Shown one piece after another: positions 12,756-24,639 of a DNA stretch of 64,000 nt; the stretch's first letter is position 1, and every line of letters starts with the position of its first letter. The stretch is taken from the NCBI GenBank assembly GCA_038501195.1, contig JBBPUQ010000007.1, positions 2,519,501 through 2,583,500 on the forward strand. The letters run 5' to 3'. Source of the stretch: Nemania diffusa. Taxonomy: Eukaryota; Ascomycota; Sordariomycetes; Xylariales; Xylariaceae. Below the pieces are notes generated by a model. The model saw only the letters and a list, made by a program, of their open reading frames with translations. It did not search any database and was not told where the DNA came from. Position numbers and translations under genes: made by a program.

Positions 12756-14674
12756 ATGATCAAGTCAATCTTAGCAAGCATCTTGCTTGCGACCTCAGCG
12801 GTTCAAGCGTCTCCTGCCCTCACAGAACGCGCTCTTGAGAATGCCGTCAGCACCGACCCCTTCACCGTTCCCAAGGACGACCGCAACCCTCGAGCCAGAG
12901 CCGCCGCGGTCGACGTGAAACGCAAAGGATGGCTGTACTCGACGTATCCTATGGGCGTTGCCTACTATCCCACCGGCACACTTGCCAATAAGACAATTGC
13001 CAAGGATCAAGAATCGTGGTTGCCTCCCATCGCAAATCTACAGGCAGCGATTACTGTCGAGACTGGTGTCGCTCTTGACGCTATCAACGCGGTAAGTTTC
13101 CAATCTCATGAGAACTTCATCTGTTTGCAAGACTAAACTTCGACACAGAAAGGTGGCCTGAACAAGTTGGAGGACTACGCCAACCTATACGATGGCCAAT
13201 GGACGACAGCTCTTCCGGACGGCCCGTTCCCGGGCATGCTCACGAATTTCACGGATGACCGATTATTTTCCATGATCCGGTTGTCTGCTAGCCCGTACAG
13301 ACTGAAGCGAGTACAGCCTAGCGATAAACTGCTCTATCCTGTCGATGCTGCTGCTTCGATCACCGGCCTTTCCCTCTCGCAACTCCAGGCCCAAGGTCGC
13401 CTCTTCCTCGAGGATTTCAGTGAGATGAAAGAACTTGACCCGACGGACAAGTTTGGTGCCGGATGCCAGGCATACTTTTACATTGACCCCAAATCCGGTG
13501 ACTTCCTCCCGCTATCTATCCGACCCCTCGTCAAGGGCAGGGAAGACTCAGCTCTTGTTTACACACCGAAGGATCAACCCACCGACTGGTTGCTTGCCAA
13601 GTTGATTATGAACCAGAATGACGGCTGGCATACAACGTGGGCCCACATCACACAGTCACACTCGGCTGCGGAAGCCCCATACCTAGCCGCGATCCGAACT
13701 CTGAGCGACGACCACCCCGTCATGGTGATACTCAACCGAGGTAGGTTACTCTCTTTCTAAGTCGCCACTACACATTTTTGACATTTGGCTAACATCCAAT
13801 AACAGTCGAGAAGACCCCATGGAATATCCGCCCTCTCCTGGAAGCCGGTGTAGAAGGTGGAGCCGGTCCAGATGCCGGCCCGCAGTACTATGCATGGACG
13901 AGTCTAGCAGGTCGTCAGTGGGCGAACCAGGTCTACTCATCTGGCGAGACGGCCAACTACCAGAGCAACTACTACCGCACCTTCCTCCAGAACCAGGGCC
14001 TCATCAACAGCAAGTTCGGCCCCGCGCTGAAGTCTTTCCCATTCTACGAGGATGCCTCCGTCGTCACCGAGGCGATCCGGACCTTCATGACCTCCTTCAT
14101 CAACTCCTACTACGCCAGCGACAAGGCCGTGGCCCAAGACACCGAGCTGCAGGCCTGGCGCAGCGAGACCGACGTGGCCAAGGTCTACGACTTCCCCAAG
14201 AGCATCACGACCCGGCAGACGCTGATCGACATCCTCACGCACCAGGCCTACCTCGGCGCCGTCGTGCACGGCGTGATGAGCACCAACGGCGCCATCGGCG
14301 ACACGACCTCGCTGCCCTTCGCGCCCGCCGGGTTCCGCCAGCCCATCCCCGCCAAGAAGGGCGTGACGGACATCATGTCGTTCATGCCGACGGCCGAGGG
14401 CGCCGTCTGGCAGGTCGCCACCTACGCCGCCGCGAACCGCGCCATGTGGCGCGACACCAACGAGACCACCTCGTACATGTTCGCCGACGACGCCATGCTC
14501 ACCCGCATGAACGCCCCCACGCGCGCGGCTGCCGCCACCTTCAAGTCCAGCATGGACGCCTTCAGCAAGGTCGTGCGCGCGCGCAAGTTCGACAAGAACG
14601 GCCTCGAGCGCGGCATGCCGTTCCTGTGGAATGTGCTGGACCCCAACTGGGCTCCGTACTGGAGTGTGGTCTAG
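12756..14674 (+). CDS. secreted lipoxygenase, manganese-lipoxygenase type
   Basis: Exons 12756-13091, 13149-13740 and 13806-14674 encode 598 residues. A signal peptide is clear (about residues 1-18, ending AVQA), so the enzyme is secreted. The lipoxygenase fold is shown by the W-H-x4-H metal site (His273, His278, in GWHTTWAHITQSH), by a second site around His464 in AYLGAVVHGVMSTN, and by the C-terminal Val598 whose carboxylate is a metal ligand in this family. Length and secretion match the fungal manganese lipoxygenases, which add dioxygen to C18 polyunsaturated fatty acids such as linoleic acid. By spacing, the usual fourth-ligand Asn position (H-x3-N) holds Ser468, with Asn at 470. An in-frame ATG at 12711 would lengthen the N-terminus by 15 residues; 12756 gives the better signal peptide. 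Mn rather than Fe as metal is inferred. Confidence 0.92.
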
Positions 14675-14799
14675 AGGTGGATGGTGATGTGGACATATAG
14701 ATATAGCCCCCTTAGCGATTTGGTTTATTTTTTAGACGAGGCTGTATAGGAATTACATAGAATGGAATATAAGACAGATTTTTACCAAACTTATTGCAC

Positions 14800-16247
14800 C
14801 ATTGCGGCGTGACATGTTGAGTTTAGTTGAGCGGTTTCCTATTTGGATAAAGGTTGGGGCGGACCTGCTCGTCGGTCTGGAAGTCGGGGTGCTCGAGCGA
14901 TGCCCACCCGACAATCGTGTCTGGCGTGGCGGAGAGACTGACACTTCGCCATCCGGCCCTGTCGATCTAGTCACCCTTATAACCCGTCAGTCTAGCGGCA
15001 ACGCCGAGGTGCTCCTCGCTTTCGAAAGTTGCGTTGATCTGCACCCGGAGGAGGGCTGTGTTGGTGATCTTGAGGGCCACGAATCGTCAGTCATGCACTT
15101 CCTCATCGCCTGCCAAGAATGGCTCGACGCCAAGTCGAATCGAGGTTTCTAGCTAGCTTCACCGACGGACACACTGGTTGCGATATCGACTTTGACAGTT
15201 GCGTGGCTGTCTCTCCCGTAATAACGATAGGGACTGTCGTCGTCGAAGGTTCCGTCCGCCCAAGCAACAGGAACAGGGTCGAGGCATGATGATGCATGTT
15301 CGCCCGTTAGTTTGCCGATAGAGGCCCGTAACCACGTTAGGACCCCCCTGGTGCGGGTTCGAGGCCCTGGGCCGACGATCTTTCTTGCCGAGCTATCGGC
15401 ATCGTCAGACTCGTACCGCGACGTGAGTGTCTCGCCTAGCAGACCTGTCGGCAAGCTGCTCTCACATTGTGGGAAGACGGTAATCGCACCTAAGCTTAGG
15501 ATTCGTCTGCGAAGGAGCCACCCCTGGAACACTTAGCTGCGCGTCAGTAGCTCGCTCCGCGCCACTCTTCCATCGTACTCGGCGTCGAGCGCGTCGCGAG
15601 TCACGCACTGCGCATAAAACCGCCCCTGACGTGCGCCGTATTTGGCTCGGTGGCTCGGTACGGCAGGCGTGCCACCCGCGGAGTGTCTTCTGCGCGTGGG
15701 TAAGCGTGGAGGCCGCCACGTTTGCCGCTGCGCGAAGTTATGGCCATAGTCAACTAGGCACACTAGTAGTAGCCTGCCATTCGGACTGCCTCGTGCCTCT
15801 AGTCGTCTGGGTCATCCTGGGCGATGCAGATGGAATCGATCCAGACGAAGAAGACGCCAAGCCGAGCAGCCATAATGCAAGCGTCACGGAGCAGGGGTGG
15901 CATGGCGTCCTCGTCATTCAGCGAGGTGTCTTCACCCGGCGTTGCTCGCGAGAGGTAGCTGGCGCCGAGAGTGCGGGGCTTCTCGGTGAATGCGTCCCAT
16001 CGATGGCTCAACGCAACCTACTTACTGATTTCACCGTCCGTCTCCCGTAGGTAGTGCACCCAGTAACCTCCCGAGCGTCCAGCCCCTGTGGACGATCTAG
16101 AAGGCCCAGGAGAGTCGATTTCGGGTGCTAGTATCCAGACTGTCTCAACACAGCGTGACGGCAGCGGTGCTCTGTCAGGGTCGACCGTCTCAAACTGCGA
16201 CAGCGTATTGTTGCAGTCAGGGTGGTTTTTGCAACAGTGCTAGTGCC
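14800..16247 (-). pseudogene. HET-domain protein pseudogene
   Basis: Reading leftward, conserved HET-domain blocks appear in order but cut by stops and frame changes. An upstream CKNHPDC..PLPSRCVETVW segment (about 16230-16130) is followed by VALSHRWD (16017-15994), LLRDACIMAARLG and WIDSICIAQDDPDD (ending 15802), RSELLTRS (ending 15536), VFQGWLLRRRILS (from 15532), and a tail with TIVGWASLEHPDF near 14900. Stop codons sit at 16018-16020 (TAG before VALSH), 15799-15801 (TAG after DPDD, where family members have Trp) and 15533-15535 (TAA before VFQ, where Trp is usual). HET domains trigger cell death on fusion between incompatible strains. The Trp-to-stop changes are G-to-A on the coding strand, as RIP would cause. 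Not expected to give a working protein. Confidence 0.8.
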
Positions 16248-16660
16248 CAGCGCTCCCCACAGGTAAAGTCAGTCAAGTAATAGCTTCTTGATTGGTTTTA
16301 CATGAATTGATCGCAAAGAACGCTTGTTTGACTGACTTGACTGAATCTATTATTTGAACTGATCAAGTTAATTGACCAAGTATTTCAAGCAATGTACGTA
16401 AAGTGTACAGAGTTGTATAAAGTAAGGTACCTAGATAGATAGGTAGGTGTAGGTACCTAGGTAGGTAAATAAGTGGGTTTAAAATAAAGTGCCACCCCAG
16501 CCTACCTTATGTAGGTAGGAAAGGAAGGCTTCTTTTTCACCCCAAAAAAAACCAACAAAAAATATTTTTAAAAAGATAATAGGAAAAATAATTGGAAGTA
16601 ATTTTCAAACATCAAGTCAGATAAAAAATTATTATTTTACTTTCAATTAATTTACGATTG
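16248..16660. mobile_element. decayed copy of the hAT-like MITE
   Basis: The left end, CAGCGCT then CACAGGTAAA, matches the terminal repeat of the intact element at 29321-29960. The sequence then follows that element in reverse orientation: TAATAGC.TCTTGA, TTGATCGCAAA, CGCTT.TTTGACT in the first 120 bases, and GGCTTCTTTTTCACC followed by an A-rich AACCAACAAAA stretch near 16528-16560. The far end has lost its terminal repeat, so 16660 is approximate. A GGTA/TACC microsatellite (about 16426-16470) sits inside. It lies between the HET pseudogene and a possible 5' fragment of the same gene. Confidence 0.7.
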
Positions 16661-16880
16661 CACGTCACGGCCCAAGACGTGCCCACTAATGTCGCCCGAG
16701 GAAGCAGAAAATGTCTCGGAGTCTGCTTCTACATGCCCTCTGACCGCGCCGTGGCCTCTTGGAACTAATAAAGTGGAGATGTAGACTGATGCTCGTAGGG
16801 CGCGGATGTCGAGGACGTTAATGTCGACGGCCTCCCCGCGCTCGACCCAGACGTGTATCCAGGAGGGCGGAGCAAACGAG
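16660..16880 (-). pseudogene. possible 5' fragment of the HET pseudogene
   Basis: Read leftward, this piece keeps an open frame with protein-like content (WIHVWVERGEAVDINVLDIR and RASVYISTLLVPRG). In HET proteins a region of this kind precedes the HET domain. It is separated from the recognisable HET blocks by the decayed MITE, so it may be the N-terminal part of the same broken gene. I recognise no specific motif in it, so the link rests on position and strand. Confidence 0.35.
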
Positions 16881-17232
16881 CAGAGCGCGACTAATCACCC
16901 TGATTGGGTAGGACTTATGAAGCAGATAGATACTCTAAAAATGGTTGCCTCGTTTCTCAGGACTGGGTAGTGCTTTTCCACATTTTTCTATCGCCTATCG
17001 CAGGTAACGTCTGCGTGTGCCATGAGGCTGCAGGCGGAAAGTTCAGGGGGCTGATCTGCTGTATCAGTCCAGTGTCGGCTCTGAAGCGTGGAGTATGTCG
17101 TTCACCGAATCACACGAATGTAAAACGACTCCCTCAGATATAAATCACAACACTTAAAAACGTAATCTCAAATTCTAGCGTCGTTAGACGGCTTATGATA
17201 AGCTCCAGCAACCAGGCGACTTCACCATTATC
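16881..17232. other. intergenic
   Basis: About 350 bases between the HET remains and the membrane-protein remains. I see no coding signal. Confidence 0.5.
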
Positions 17233-18960
17233 ATGGACGCAGCCGGGGCCGCTGTACCCCTCGAGGCCTTTCTACGACAATGGAACTTCTGTCCTTGGAC
17301 CTACTGCGTTGCTCTATATGTGATTCTCTTCTTTACTAACTGCTCCTCGATCTTTTCAGTTCTTCATTACTTCACGGGCAATACCATCTCCTCATGGTTC
17401 GGGAATCAATACCCAGATTTCCCACTGCCGTATCATTATGGCAAACATTTACTTCTATGGCTGGTTCATGACTCTCATCAAGTCCCTGGTCTCGGCCTCT
17501 GTGGTTTCAAAGTGGCCACACGCGCAAGAAATACGTGCTCCTGGTCGTCCTGTCCTCCACGGGCCTCATCCTACGTAATATTATCTTCTCGCCCCCTCTA
17601 GACGAAGATGCGGCCGTGGATACCACCTTGATGCGGCTGCTCAGCTCCTGGCAGGTTAGGCGGTACTGCGATCCCGAACAGGAATTTTCGAAAATCAGCC
17701 TAGCGCACCAGTTTAGCAACTTACTCATCGATATAGTTAACGCAATATTAGGGGCATTTCGGGTTGTAGGCCTCAATCTCCAGATTTGGACATGTCGGGG
17801 AATAAAGCCCTTACTTGACGCTGGCGTGGATCCTCCGCGCGCGTGCGTAAGGGTGCTCTCTATCAGCAGCTCATGCGCGCCACAAGTTTTTGGAGTGTCC
17901 TTTTTCTTGCCTCTTTTGCGATCGAAGGACTTACTCAGATAGCATTCATTGTCTTTCACAATCGAACTCAGCATATACCAGACAACTACGAGCCTGTCGT
18001 ACGCAAAAGCGAGCTTGACACCCGGACAAGCCTGAACTTCGAAGACAAGTCGAGGGACTTAGAAAGCGGACCTATCGCGCGAATATATGCAGGGCACGAG
18101 CGACTACGGGTCGCGCCACGCGTTGCTACAAGTCGATTATTAACGGTTTCTTTTCAGCTAAGACACGAAACAGCCATCGAGCCAACCATTCCCAAGGTAA
18201 CGACGTCTTGATTTTTGAAGTCTGTCTTTGCACATCTCGCGTCACTAATAAGTGTGCAGATGTGCCTTACTAGGATCGGCATCGGCCTTCAATTTGACCC
18301 GGCCATACAATACTAGGGACTCATCAAGTGTTCGCCCATCGTCAAGCTGATGACGTTATATTTCTAGATCTTTTGGTACCTCAGTATCTCGTGGGGCATC
18401 GGTATACAGGCACTGGGTCTCACGCTATTCGTGAGATATGATTGGAGTACTTTCGAGTGAGTCTTGTGAGAATCTCATTTCGCTAGTGATCTCTGACTTA
18501 TTTTGACACCAGGCTGCTATCTACCTTTGTCTTCCCCGCCATCATGACTATCTACGCCACCATTGTTTACCTGACCATAAGTATGAAATTTCCGCCGAAC
18601 CCGAAGTTTATGCGGCTAGTGCGGTTTCGACACTCTCTATATAGTACTCTTCGCTACCTTGACGCTCGCCTAGATGCTTAAAGAGGGCCACACTACGTAT
18701 TACGCCTACTACTTTATTTCCCACCCGTACCTTTTCAGCAACACCATCAGACTTTGCTTCACTGCCATATACATGATTAGTACAACCAGAGGCGGAATGT
18801 CTTCTGCCCGGAGAAGCGACGTCTAGGAAGACTTCAAGCATAGAAATGTAGTGTTAGAGGAGGCAGTCTGCCTATTGCTCGTGCTTAGTCTAGTACTTAT
18901 TGTCGGCCTTACTGAGCGGCTTGAACTCTTTGGAGACCGCTCGACCGTTGCTAGGGCTCT
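17233..18960 (+). pseudogene. degraded polytopic membrane protein gene, family unknown
   Basis: Hydrophobic, protein-like segments follow one another on the plus strand in changing frames: an N-terminus from ATG 17233 (WTYCVALYVILFF), IIMANIYFYGWFMTLIKSL (about 17435-17490), YVLLVVLSSTGLILRNIIF (from 17532), SFWSVLFLASFAIEGLTQIAF (about 17890), FWYLSISWGIGIQALGLTLF (about 18370-18430), TFVFPAIMTIYATIVYL (about 18525-18580) and YYAYYFISHPYLFSNTIRL (about 18700-18755). A 40-base intron-like insert may occupy 17299-17342. No intron choice I tried joins all segments, and a TAG and frame changes interrupt the last part (for example near 18823). It looks like a multi-span membrane protein that has lost its reading frame. 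A functional gene with unusual introns is the alternative. Confidence 0.4.
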
Positions 18961-19965
18961 GGCCACTTGAGGATGGGGAGATGTAGGGAGCTCTGGCCGG
19001 CTGTCCTAGTTCCTAGTGATGAATGTTTGCGCAAGTAAAAAGTACACAGGCGCGCCGCGCATATATGATACCTACCTACATAATGCATACTCTTGAGATG
19101 ACTAAATTGAACCTGTTCCTATTATATTACCTGCCTAGGTAGGTAGGTACTTTTCTTTGTCTGTAGGCCGTGTGTCCGTATATCAATCTCTGCTAGGTAC
19201 ATTTCATACACGTTCTACTTACAGAGTAAGGTACCTACCTAGGTACATACATGTTGCCCGGGTGGAAACTACCTACAGAGCTACTGTGGGGACACTTGTG
19301 TCTACAGTACCTACATAGGCACCCACCGAGCTGCGCGTAAATGGAAAGTACCTTAAGTACCTAATGCACCCAGGTACGTACCTATGCCGATAAGTGATAG
19401 GCTGGTATTCTTGAGCCGCGCCAAGCCTAGTATGCGCTAGCGTTCAACCTTCCCTTTCTTTGATTCTCCATTCCCAGCACCTTGGCAAAGCGACCATAAC
19501 TTTTCATTGTGGTGATCGTTGCGAAATCACGAGTCTTTCACTCGACTCCTTCGTCTCTGTCTACCCACACCACATTTTCCACGGCTGCTTGTGAGAGCAT
19601 ACCTACCGCCTGAATTTGTTATAGGCCACATCCAAGATCGAAGCCATGAACAGGGATGAACATTTGGTGCTACCTGTGATCAAGCTTCGCCAGCTCCCGA
19701 GCTGCTTGTAACATTCGACCCAGTCTCTTGTTTTATCGCGCGACCGGGTTTTCACGTCTCGCGCCATCTGTAATCTTCTAGTTTCCCAACATACAAGTCC
19801 GCGCTACCTTCACCCCACTCTAATTTCTCGCTGTGTCTTGTGCGACCAACTGCGCAATTGCGAACCTTATCCTACAACTACCGCATCACCCCAGCATCAC
19901 CCAAGCCAGTCATAATTAACGCGTCGCCTGCTATCTATCAACGCAGTTCTTCGCGCGCCGTGACC
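18961..19965. other. intergenic with TACC/GGTA repeats; RNA14 promoter and leader
   Basis: The first 450 bases are studded with short TACCTAC, GGTAGGTA and CCTAGGTA words. From about 19480 the sequence becomes C/T-rich and leads to the RNA14 start; stops occur in all frames before 19840. No gene is seen. Confidence 0.6.
19060..19390. repeat. degenerate TACC/GGTA tetranucleotide cluster
   Basis: At least six clusters of TACC or its complement GGTA occur here (for example CCTAGGTAGGTAGGTAC at 19135-19150 and GGTACCTACCTAGGTACATAC near 19229). The centre of each is often the palindrome CCTAGG. The same words recur near 16426-16470, 39909-39952, 40684-40700 and 41112-41140. Confidence 0.6.
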
Positions 19966-22900
19966 ATGGCTTCTGACGGAACAGACAACGCAGATGCCCA
20001 GCTAAGCGGCACTGCTTCGTGGGCTGACAATGGTTGGTCTGGTAATGTTGAGAACAACGGATCAAATATCGAGTCTGGTGATCAGGAAGATGAATATTCC
20101 ATTCCCCAAACAGGCCCGACCTCGGACGGTTCTGAAGATGTTGCCGACAACGACGAAGACTCTGCTGAGTACGACCCCGAATCCGTCGAGATCACGACGA
20201 CCGCCTACAATCCCGAGTCCATCATCACCACATCAGCCCTCCCAGTCAGCGAAGAGCGCAGTGCCTCCACCACCATATCTCGACCAGTAAAGAAGCCTGG
20301 GTTCATAGTGGGATCATCTGATGACGAGGATGATGCTCCTACCCCTCCTTCTAACCCTCCCAAACCTACGTCGAACAATATCCAACCCCGCGCTTATACG
20401 CATTCCCCGTTACAGCAAACCACCGTCTCCCAAGAGGCACCTACTCAGCATGCTAGCCATGCCGGGAACGGGACCGTCACCGCAGCAGACCATCCCCCAG
20501 TCGGTGGCGCGAATACGAAGTTAAGACTCCCAACCGATGTTGTGGGTATGCTGGAAGACCGTATTAAGGAAGACCCGAAAGGCGACACTGAAGCCTGGTT
20601 TGCGCTCATCGAAGAACAAAAACGGCGACACAAGATTGAAGATACTAGAAACACCTATGAGCGTTTCCTAGAGATCTTCCCACAGGCTGTAAGCAAGAGC
20701 ATCACGGCTGTTCATAGATTGATATCAACGCTAACATCTTCTAGGCAGAGGTTTGGGTCGCGTATTTAGGAATGGAGCTGAGCCTAGATAACTTCCCTCA
20801 GGCGGAGGGTATTTTCAGCCGCACTCTCTTTGCCGTCCCTCATGTCCAGCTTTGGACTGCTTACTTAAACTACGTCCGTCGAAGAAACGATCTGAATGAC
20901 TCCTCTGGCCAGGCTCGCCAAACAGTTAGTCAAGCTTACGAATTTGTGCTCAATAACATTGGCCAAGACAGGGATGCAGGAACGATATGGCAGGATTACA
21001 TCTCATTCATCAAGAGCGGCCCTGGCCAGCTTGGTGGCACTAGCTGGCAGGACCAGCAAAAGATGGATCTTCTCCGCAAGGCGTACCAGCGTGCTATTTG
21101 CATTCCTATCGCCAACCTAAATATCTTTTGGAAGGAATATGATCAGTTCGAGTTGGGTCTGAACAAGATGACTGTTAGTGAACCGTGACTATATCAGCTT
21201 GCATTGCATTACTGACCTTTCATAGGGTCGAAAATATCTCCAGGAGCGCTCCCCTGCGTACATGACGGCGCGCAGTGCCAATACAGCCTTAGAGAATGTT
21301 ACGCGTGGTCTCAGAAGAACAACTCTACCGCGCTTACCACCTGTACCTGGCTTTGGTGGCGACCATGAGTTTCTGGAGCAAGTTAAGATCTGGAAGGCCT
21401 GGATTGCCTGGGAGAAGGATGACCCACTAGTCCTTAAATCTGAGGATCTAGCGACATACCAACAGCGCATTTTGCATGTCTTTAAGCATGCCCTCATGGC
21501 CTTGCGGTTTTGGCCTGAGATGTGGGTTGATGCCGCAGAGTGGTGCTTCGAGAATGGGATCACTAGAGATGGAAAAGACATCGGGCTTTCCTTTCTTGTT
21601 GATGGTGTTGCTGCGAACCCTGAAAGTGCTCTTCTAGCACTTAAGCATGCCGATCACATTGAGCTAACTCAGCGTGCCGGCGAGGATGAACAAGCTAAGG
21701 CTGCTTTAGCGCAGGCTGTGAGGGTCCCATACGACAAGGTTCTGGATACCCTGTACGAGATGATTAAGAAGCTAAAAGAGAAAGAATCATCGGCAATAGC
21801 AAAAATTAAGGAGGATACTACAACGGAGTCAGCCGCAAATGAGATTGCTAACGGGGAGGACGACGACGATGAAGGAGAAATCAAAGAAAACTCTACTTCC
21901 GCCATTTCCAAACAGGACAGAATTAAAGCAGTGCAAGATGGCTTTGCTGTTCAAATCCAGATGCTATCACAGCAGATCTCATATCTTTGGATTGCTCTTG
22001 CTCGAGCTTTCAGACGATTTCAAGGGCAAGGCAAAAGCTCACCGCCCACTGGGCTACGGGGAATTTTCACCGAGGCACGCGGAAAAGGCCGCCTCACCAG
22101 TGAAGTCTACATTGCAATAGCACACGTCGAGTGGGATGTTTATCAAGATGCAGTTGCAACTAAAATTTTTGAACGTGGATCACGACTATTTCCAGAATCA
22201 GAGCATTTCTTCGTTGAGTATCTCAAGCACCTACACGCGAGGCGTGACTTCACAAGTAGGTTTTTAGGTTCCATGAAATTCGTTCATTTTATCCAGTGTT
22301 GCTAATCTCTCATCTAGATGCCCGAGTTGTTTTCTCCCAGACGGTCAAACGATTCAAAGAAAAGCCTGAATTAATTCCCAAGCTGAAACCTCTCTACGCG
22401 TATTTTCATGCATACGAAGCCCGATACGGAGAGCTGGCTCAGGTCCAAGAGCTGGAGAAACAGATGGCCGAGCTATTTCCCGACGAGCCTAGCATATCGC
22501 CTTTCGCTGCTAGATTCGCTACGGAAAGATTCAACCCCATTACTGCCCGGGTCATTGTCTCCCCTGCACAGCAAATGCGCCCCAAAGCGGGTATCCTTCA
22601 ATCCGTCGAGGATGTCTCGCCTTCTCTCCGTGGTACTCCACAGCTTATGACGCAAGCCGAACGAAGTCCGCGGCCAAGACACCTCTCAGCCAACCCCGGT
22701 AACCTAAACTCACCTAAACGACCGTTCCAAATTGATGATGCGGATGATTATAATCCACCTCGTAAAATAGCGAGGGGAGTCTCGCCACTAAAGGGCGCCG
22801 CAGGTCGTCGGCTTGACCAGCAGCGCCGACAAGGAGGAACCACGGCGTCGGGTGCAACAATCTCGATTCCACGAGATATCACGTTTCTTTTAGGACTAAT

Positions 22901-23372
22901 TCCTCCTGCTGACACTTTCCACCTACCTCGGTTTAAACCTGAGCGCATGGTGCAACTGATTCGAGAAACTGATGTACCAACGTTTTCTGAATGGAGAGAA
23001 CAGCAATCATCCCGTACACACATGCGCCCGGCATCATCGGACTATGTCACCCACCAGTACTCAGGACGAGACTCACCTGGCCTTACTGGTCGACCTGCCA
23101 GCCCATATGGTGGCGCTGCTCGCGCGGCTGCTCAGGCCTCTACCGCCTACCGAAACTCCCCTCTACGCCCGGGTTCTAGTGGATCATATGAGCCCCCTCC
23201 CGCAATGTATCAAGCCCCCGGCCCGAGCCCATTCAATCCTGTCGCACAGCATCCTCAAGGGACGGTAGGAAATCCGTACGCAGGTTGGCCAAATAATTAC
23301 ACGGATATGACATCTCAATATTCGACTGCTCATCCCACTCAACCCCAGTCATACCCTGGGGGCTACTATTAG
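19966..23372 (+). CDS. RNA14: mRNA 3'-end processing protein Rna14 (CstF-77 homologue)
   Basis: Four exons, 19966-20688, 20745-21173, 21226-22255 and 22318-23372, encode 1078 residues. The first ~190 residues are acidic and low-complexity. From about residue 190 come the half-a-TPR (HAT) repeats, beginning EDRIKEDPKGDTEAWFALIE and then TRNTYERFLEIFP, AEVWVAYLGMEL, ARRDFTNARVVFSQTVKRF and similar helices, followed by the Suf-domain region up to FPDEPS. The C-terminal third is Pro/Ser/Gln/Tyr-rich and disordered and includes the short segment ITFLLGLIPPADTFHLPRF. Rna14 scaffolds cleavage factor IA and, with Rna15, directs pre-mRNA cleavage and polyadenylation in the nucleus. The ATG at 19966 sits in a strong context (GACCATGG); no ATG lies upstream in frame. 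All three introns are phase-consistent. Housekeeping gene, secure call. Confidence 0.95.
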
Positions 23373-24639
23373 CACTAGTGCCTGTTCAGCATCAAACGGC
23401 GAGTTACTGCATAACCGCCAGCATTGAGGGCAGGTAAGAACATACCATGGCAAGGCATTTAAGTGAGTGGAGATGACAATGACCATAATGGTGAAATTTA
23501 GCTCGGCGACTATCAATTTGTCTACACTGTCATGTGCACCTTTTCGGTCTAGCACTTAGGCAGGTCTGTGAATGAGGGCTATACTACCGAACGACTATCG
23601 CGTGGCAGTATTCACTTCAATTTGAAGCCGAGCTCTAAAAAGGGCGATAGAAACCGTTGATGGCATCTAGAATAGTTGGGGCAACACACTAGATTCTAGG
23701 TGCTTCCAGCCGTATGTACAAGGTAGAAGAGCAAGATGGATAACACGAGGAAAATCAGGTAGCAGTCATTTCGTTAGTATAACGGCATTTGGGAGACGGG
23801 GGTCTCTGCATAGTTCGGCGTTATGGAAGTAATCGAGACGAACCAATCGTCTTCATGTACTAAAGCTTATGTAGTACCAGGTACCTAGGAATGTCTGCGA
23901 TATTGCTCTGACAGTCTGGTCAAGGAGTTCAGAACCGAGCATGGATCTGTAGATGAACAATATTGCCTTAATAATGCATTGCGGCTCTTCTACTTGACTT
24001 ATTGCAATTTATGTACATTGTGCTAGATAGGGGAACTACTTTGAATGCAGATGGAGTTTGCCCACGCCATATTTGTAGGCAGGTTGAGTCAGAGAAACAC
24101 TTGTAAAGTGCGTGGTTGTTGATATGATGAAGTAAAGCTTTGCGTTCGTGTTATTGAGAAGCCTTCATTCACTCAGTAAGTGCAGCTACTATTTTGCATC
24201 TCCTATTCCCCTCGTTACTATAGTATCCACCAAGACAACGGCGAATTTTCTATAGACATAAATGGGCATAGAGTAGGGCAATTTAATTACACCCGAAGAA
24301 ATTTGCTAGAGGTTGCTGAGACAGAGCAACGAGAACTACTTTCTCAACTGATCAAATATACTTTCAGCTTGGGGGCGAAACCCGGCGAGGTGGGAGGCAA
24401 GGATCAGGGGATGATTTAGGTGGTTGCCAAGCATCAGTTGTCAAGGATTAGGGTGGGGTGCATAGTCTGCAGAGTTGACACTTCAGAGACGAAGGGAACA
24501 GAGTAGATACTTACAGGACGCGAAATAAGCCTTGGGGCTGACGTACATGGTCTGATCGCGACATGACAGCATCATTTTCCTTCCAGCAGCCGTGGGTCTT
24601 GTACGATTAAACGGAAGACTGTGAATGCACTATGTATGG
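23373..24639. other. intergenic
   Basis: This contains the RNA14 3' region and no recognisable gene. An open frame at 24180-24419 on the plus strand (with NGEFSIDINGHRVGQFNYT) lacks an ATG and a family. A tRNA-like stretch near 23765-23835 was considered and rejected. Confidence 0.5.

Noticed and set aside
13819..14700. 293-codon frame overlapping the third lipoxygenase exon
   Set aside because: His/Arg/Pro-biased shadow in another frame; the lipoxygenase frame carries the metal ligands and closes properly.
15631..16050. 139-codon plus-strand frame across the HET pseudogene
   Set aside because: It is the antisense shadow of the HET relic, whose motifs read on the minus strand.
23765..23835. 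tRNA-like stretch (TTAGTATAACGG, a GGGGGTCTC stretch, AGTTCGGCG)
   Set aside because: It resembles a D arm followed by a T arm, but the acceptor stem does not pair and the T loop departs from TTCGA; at best an old fragment.
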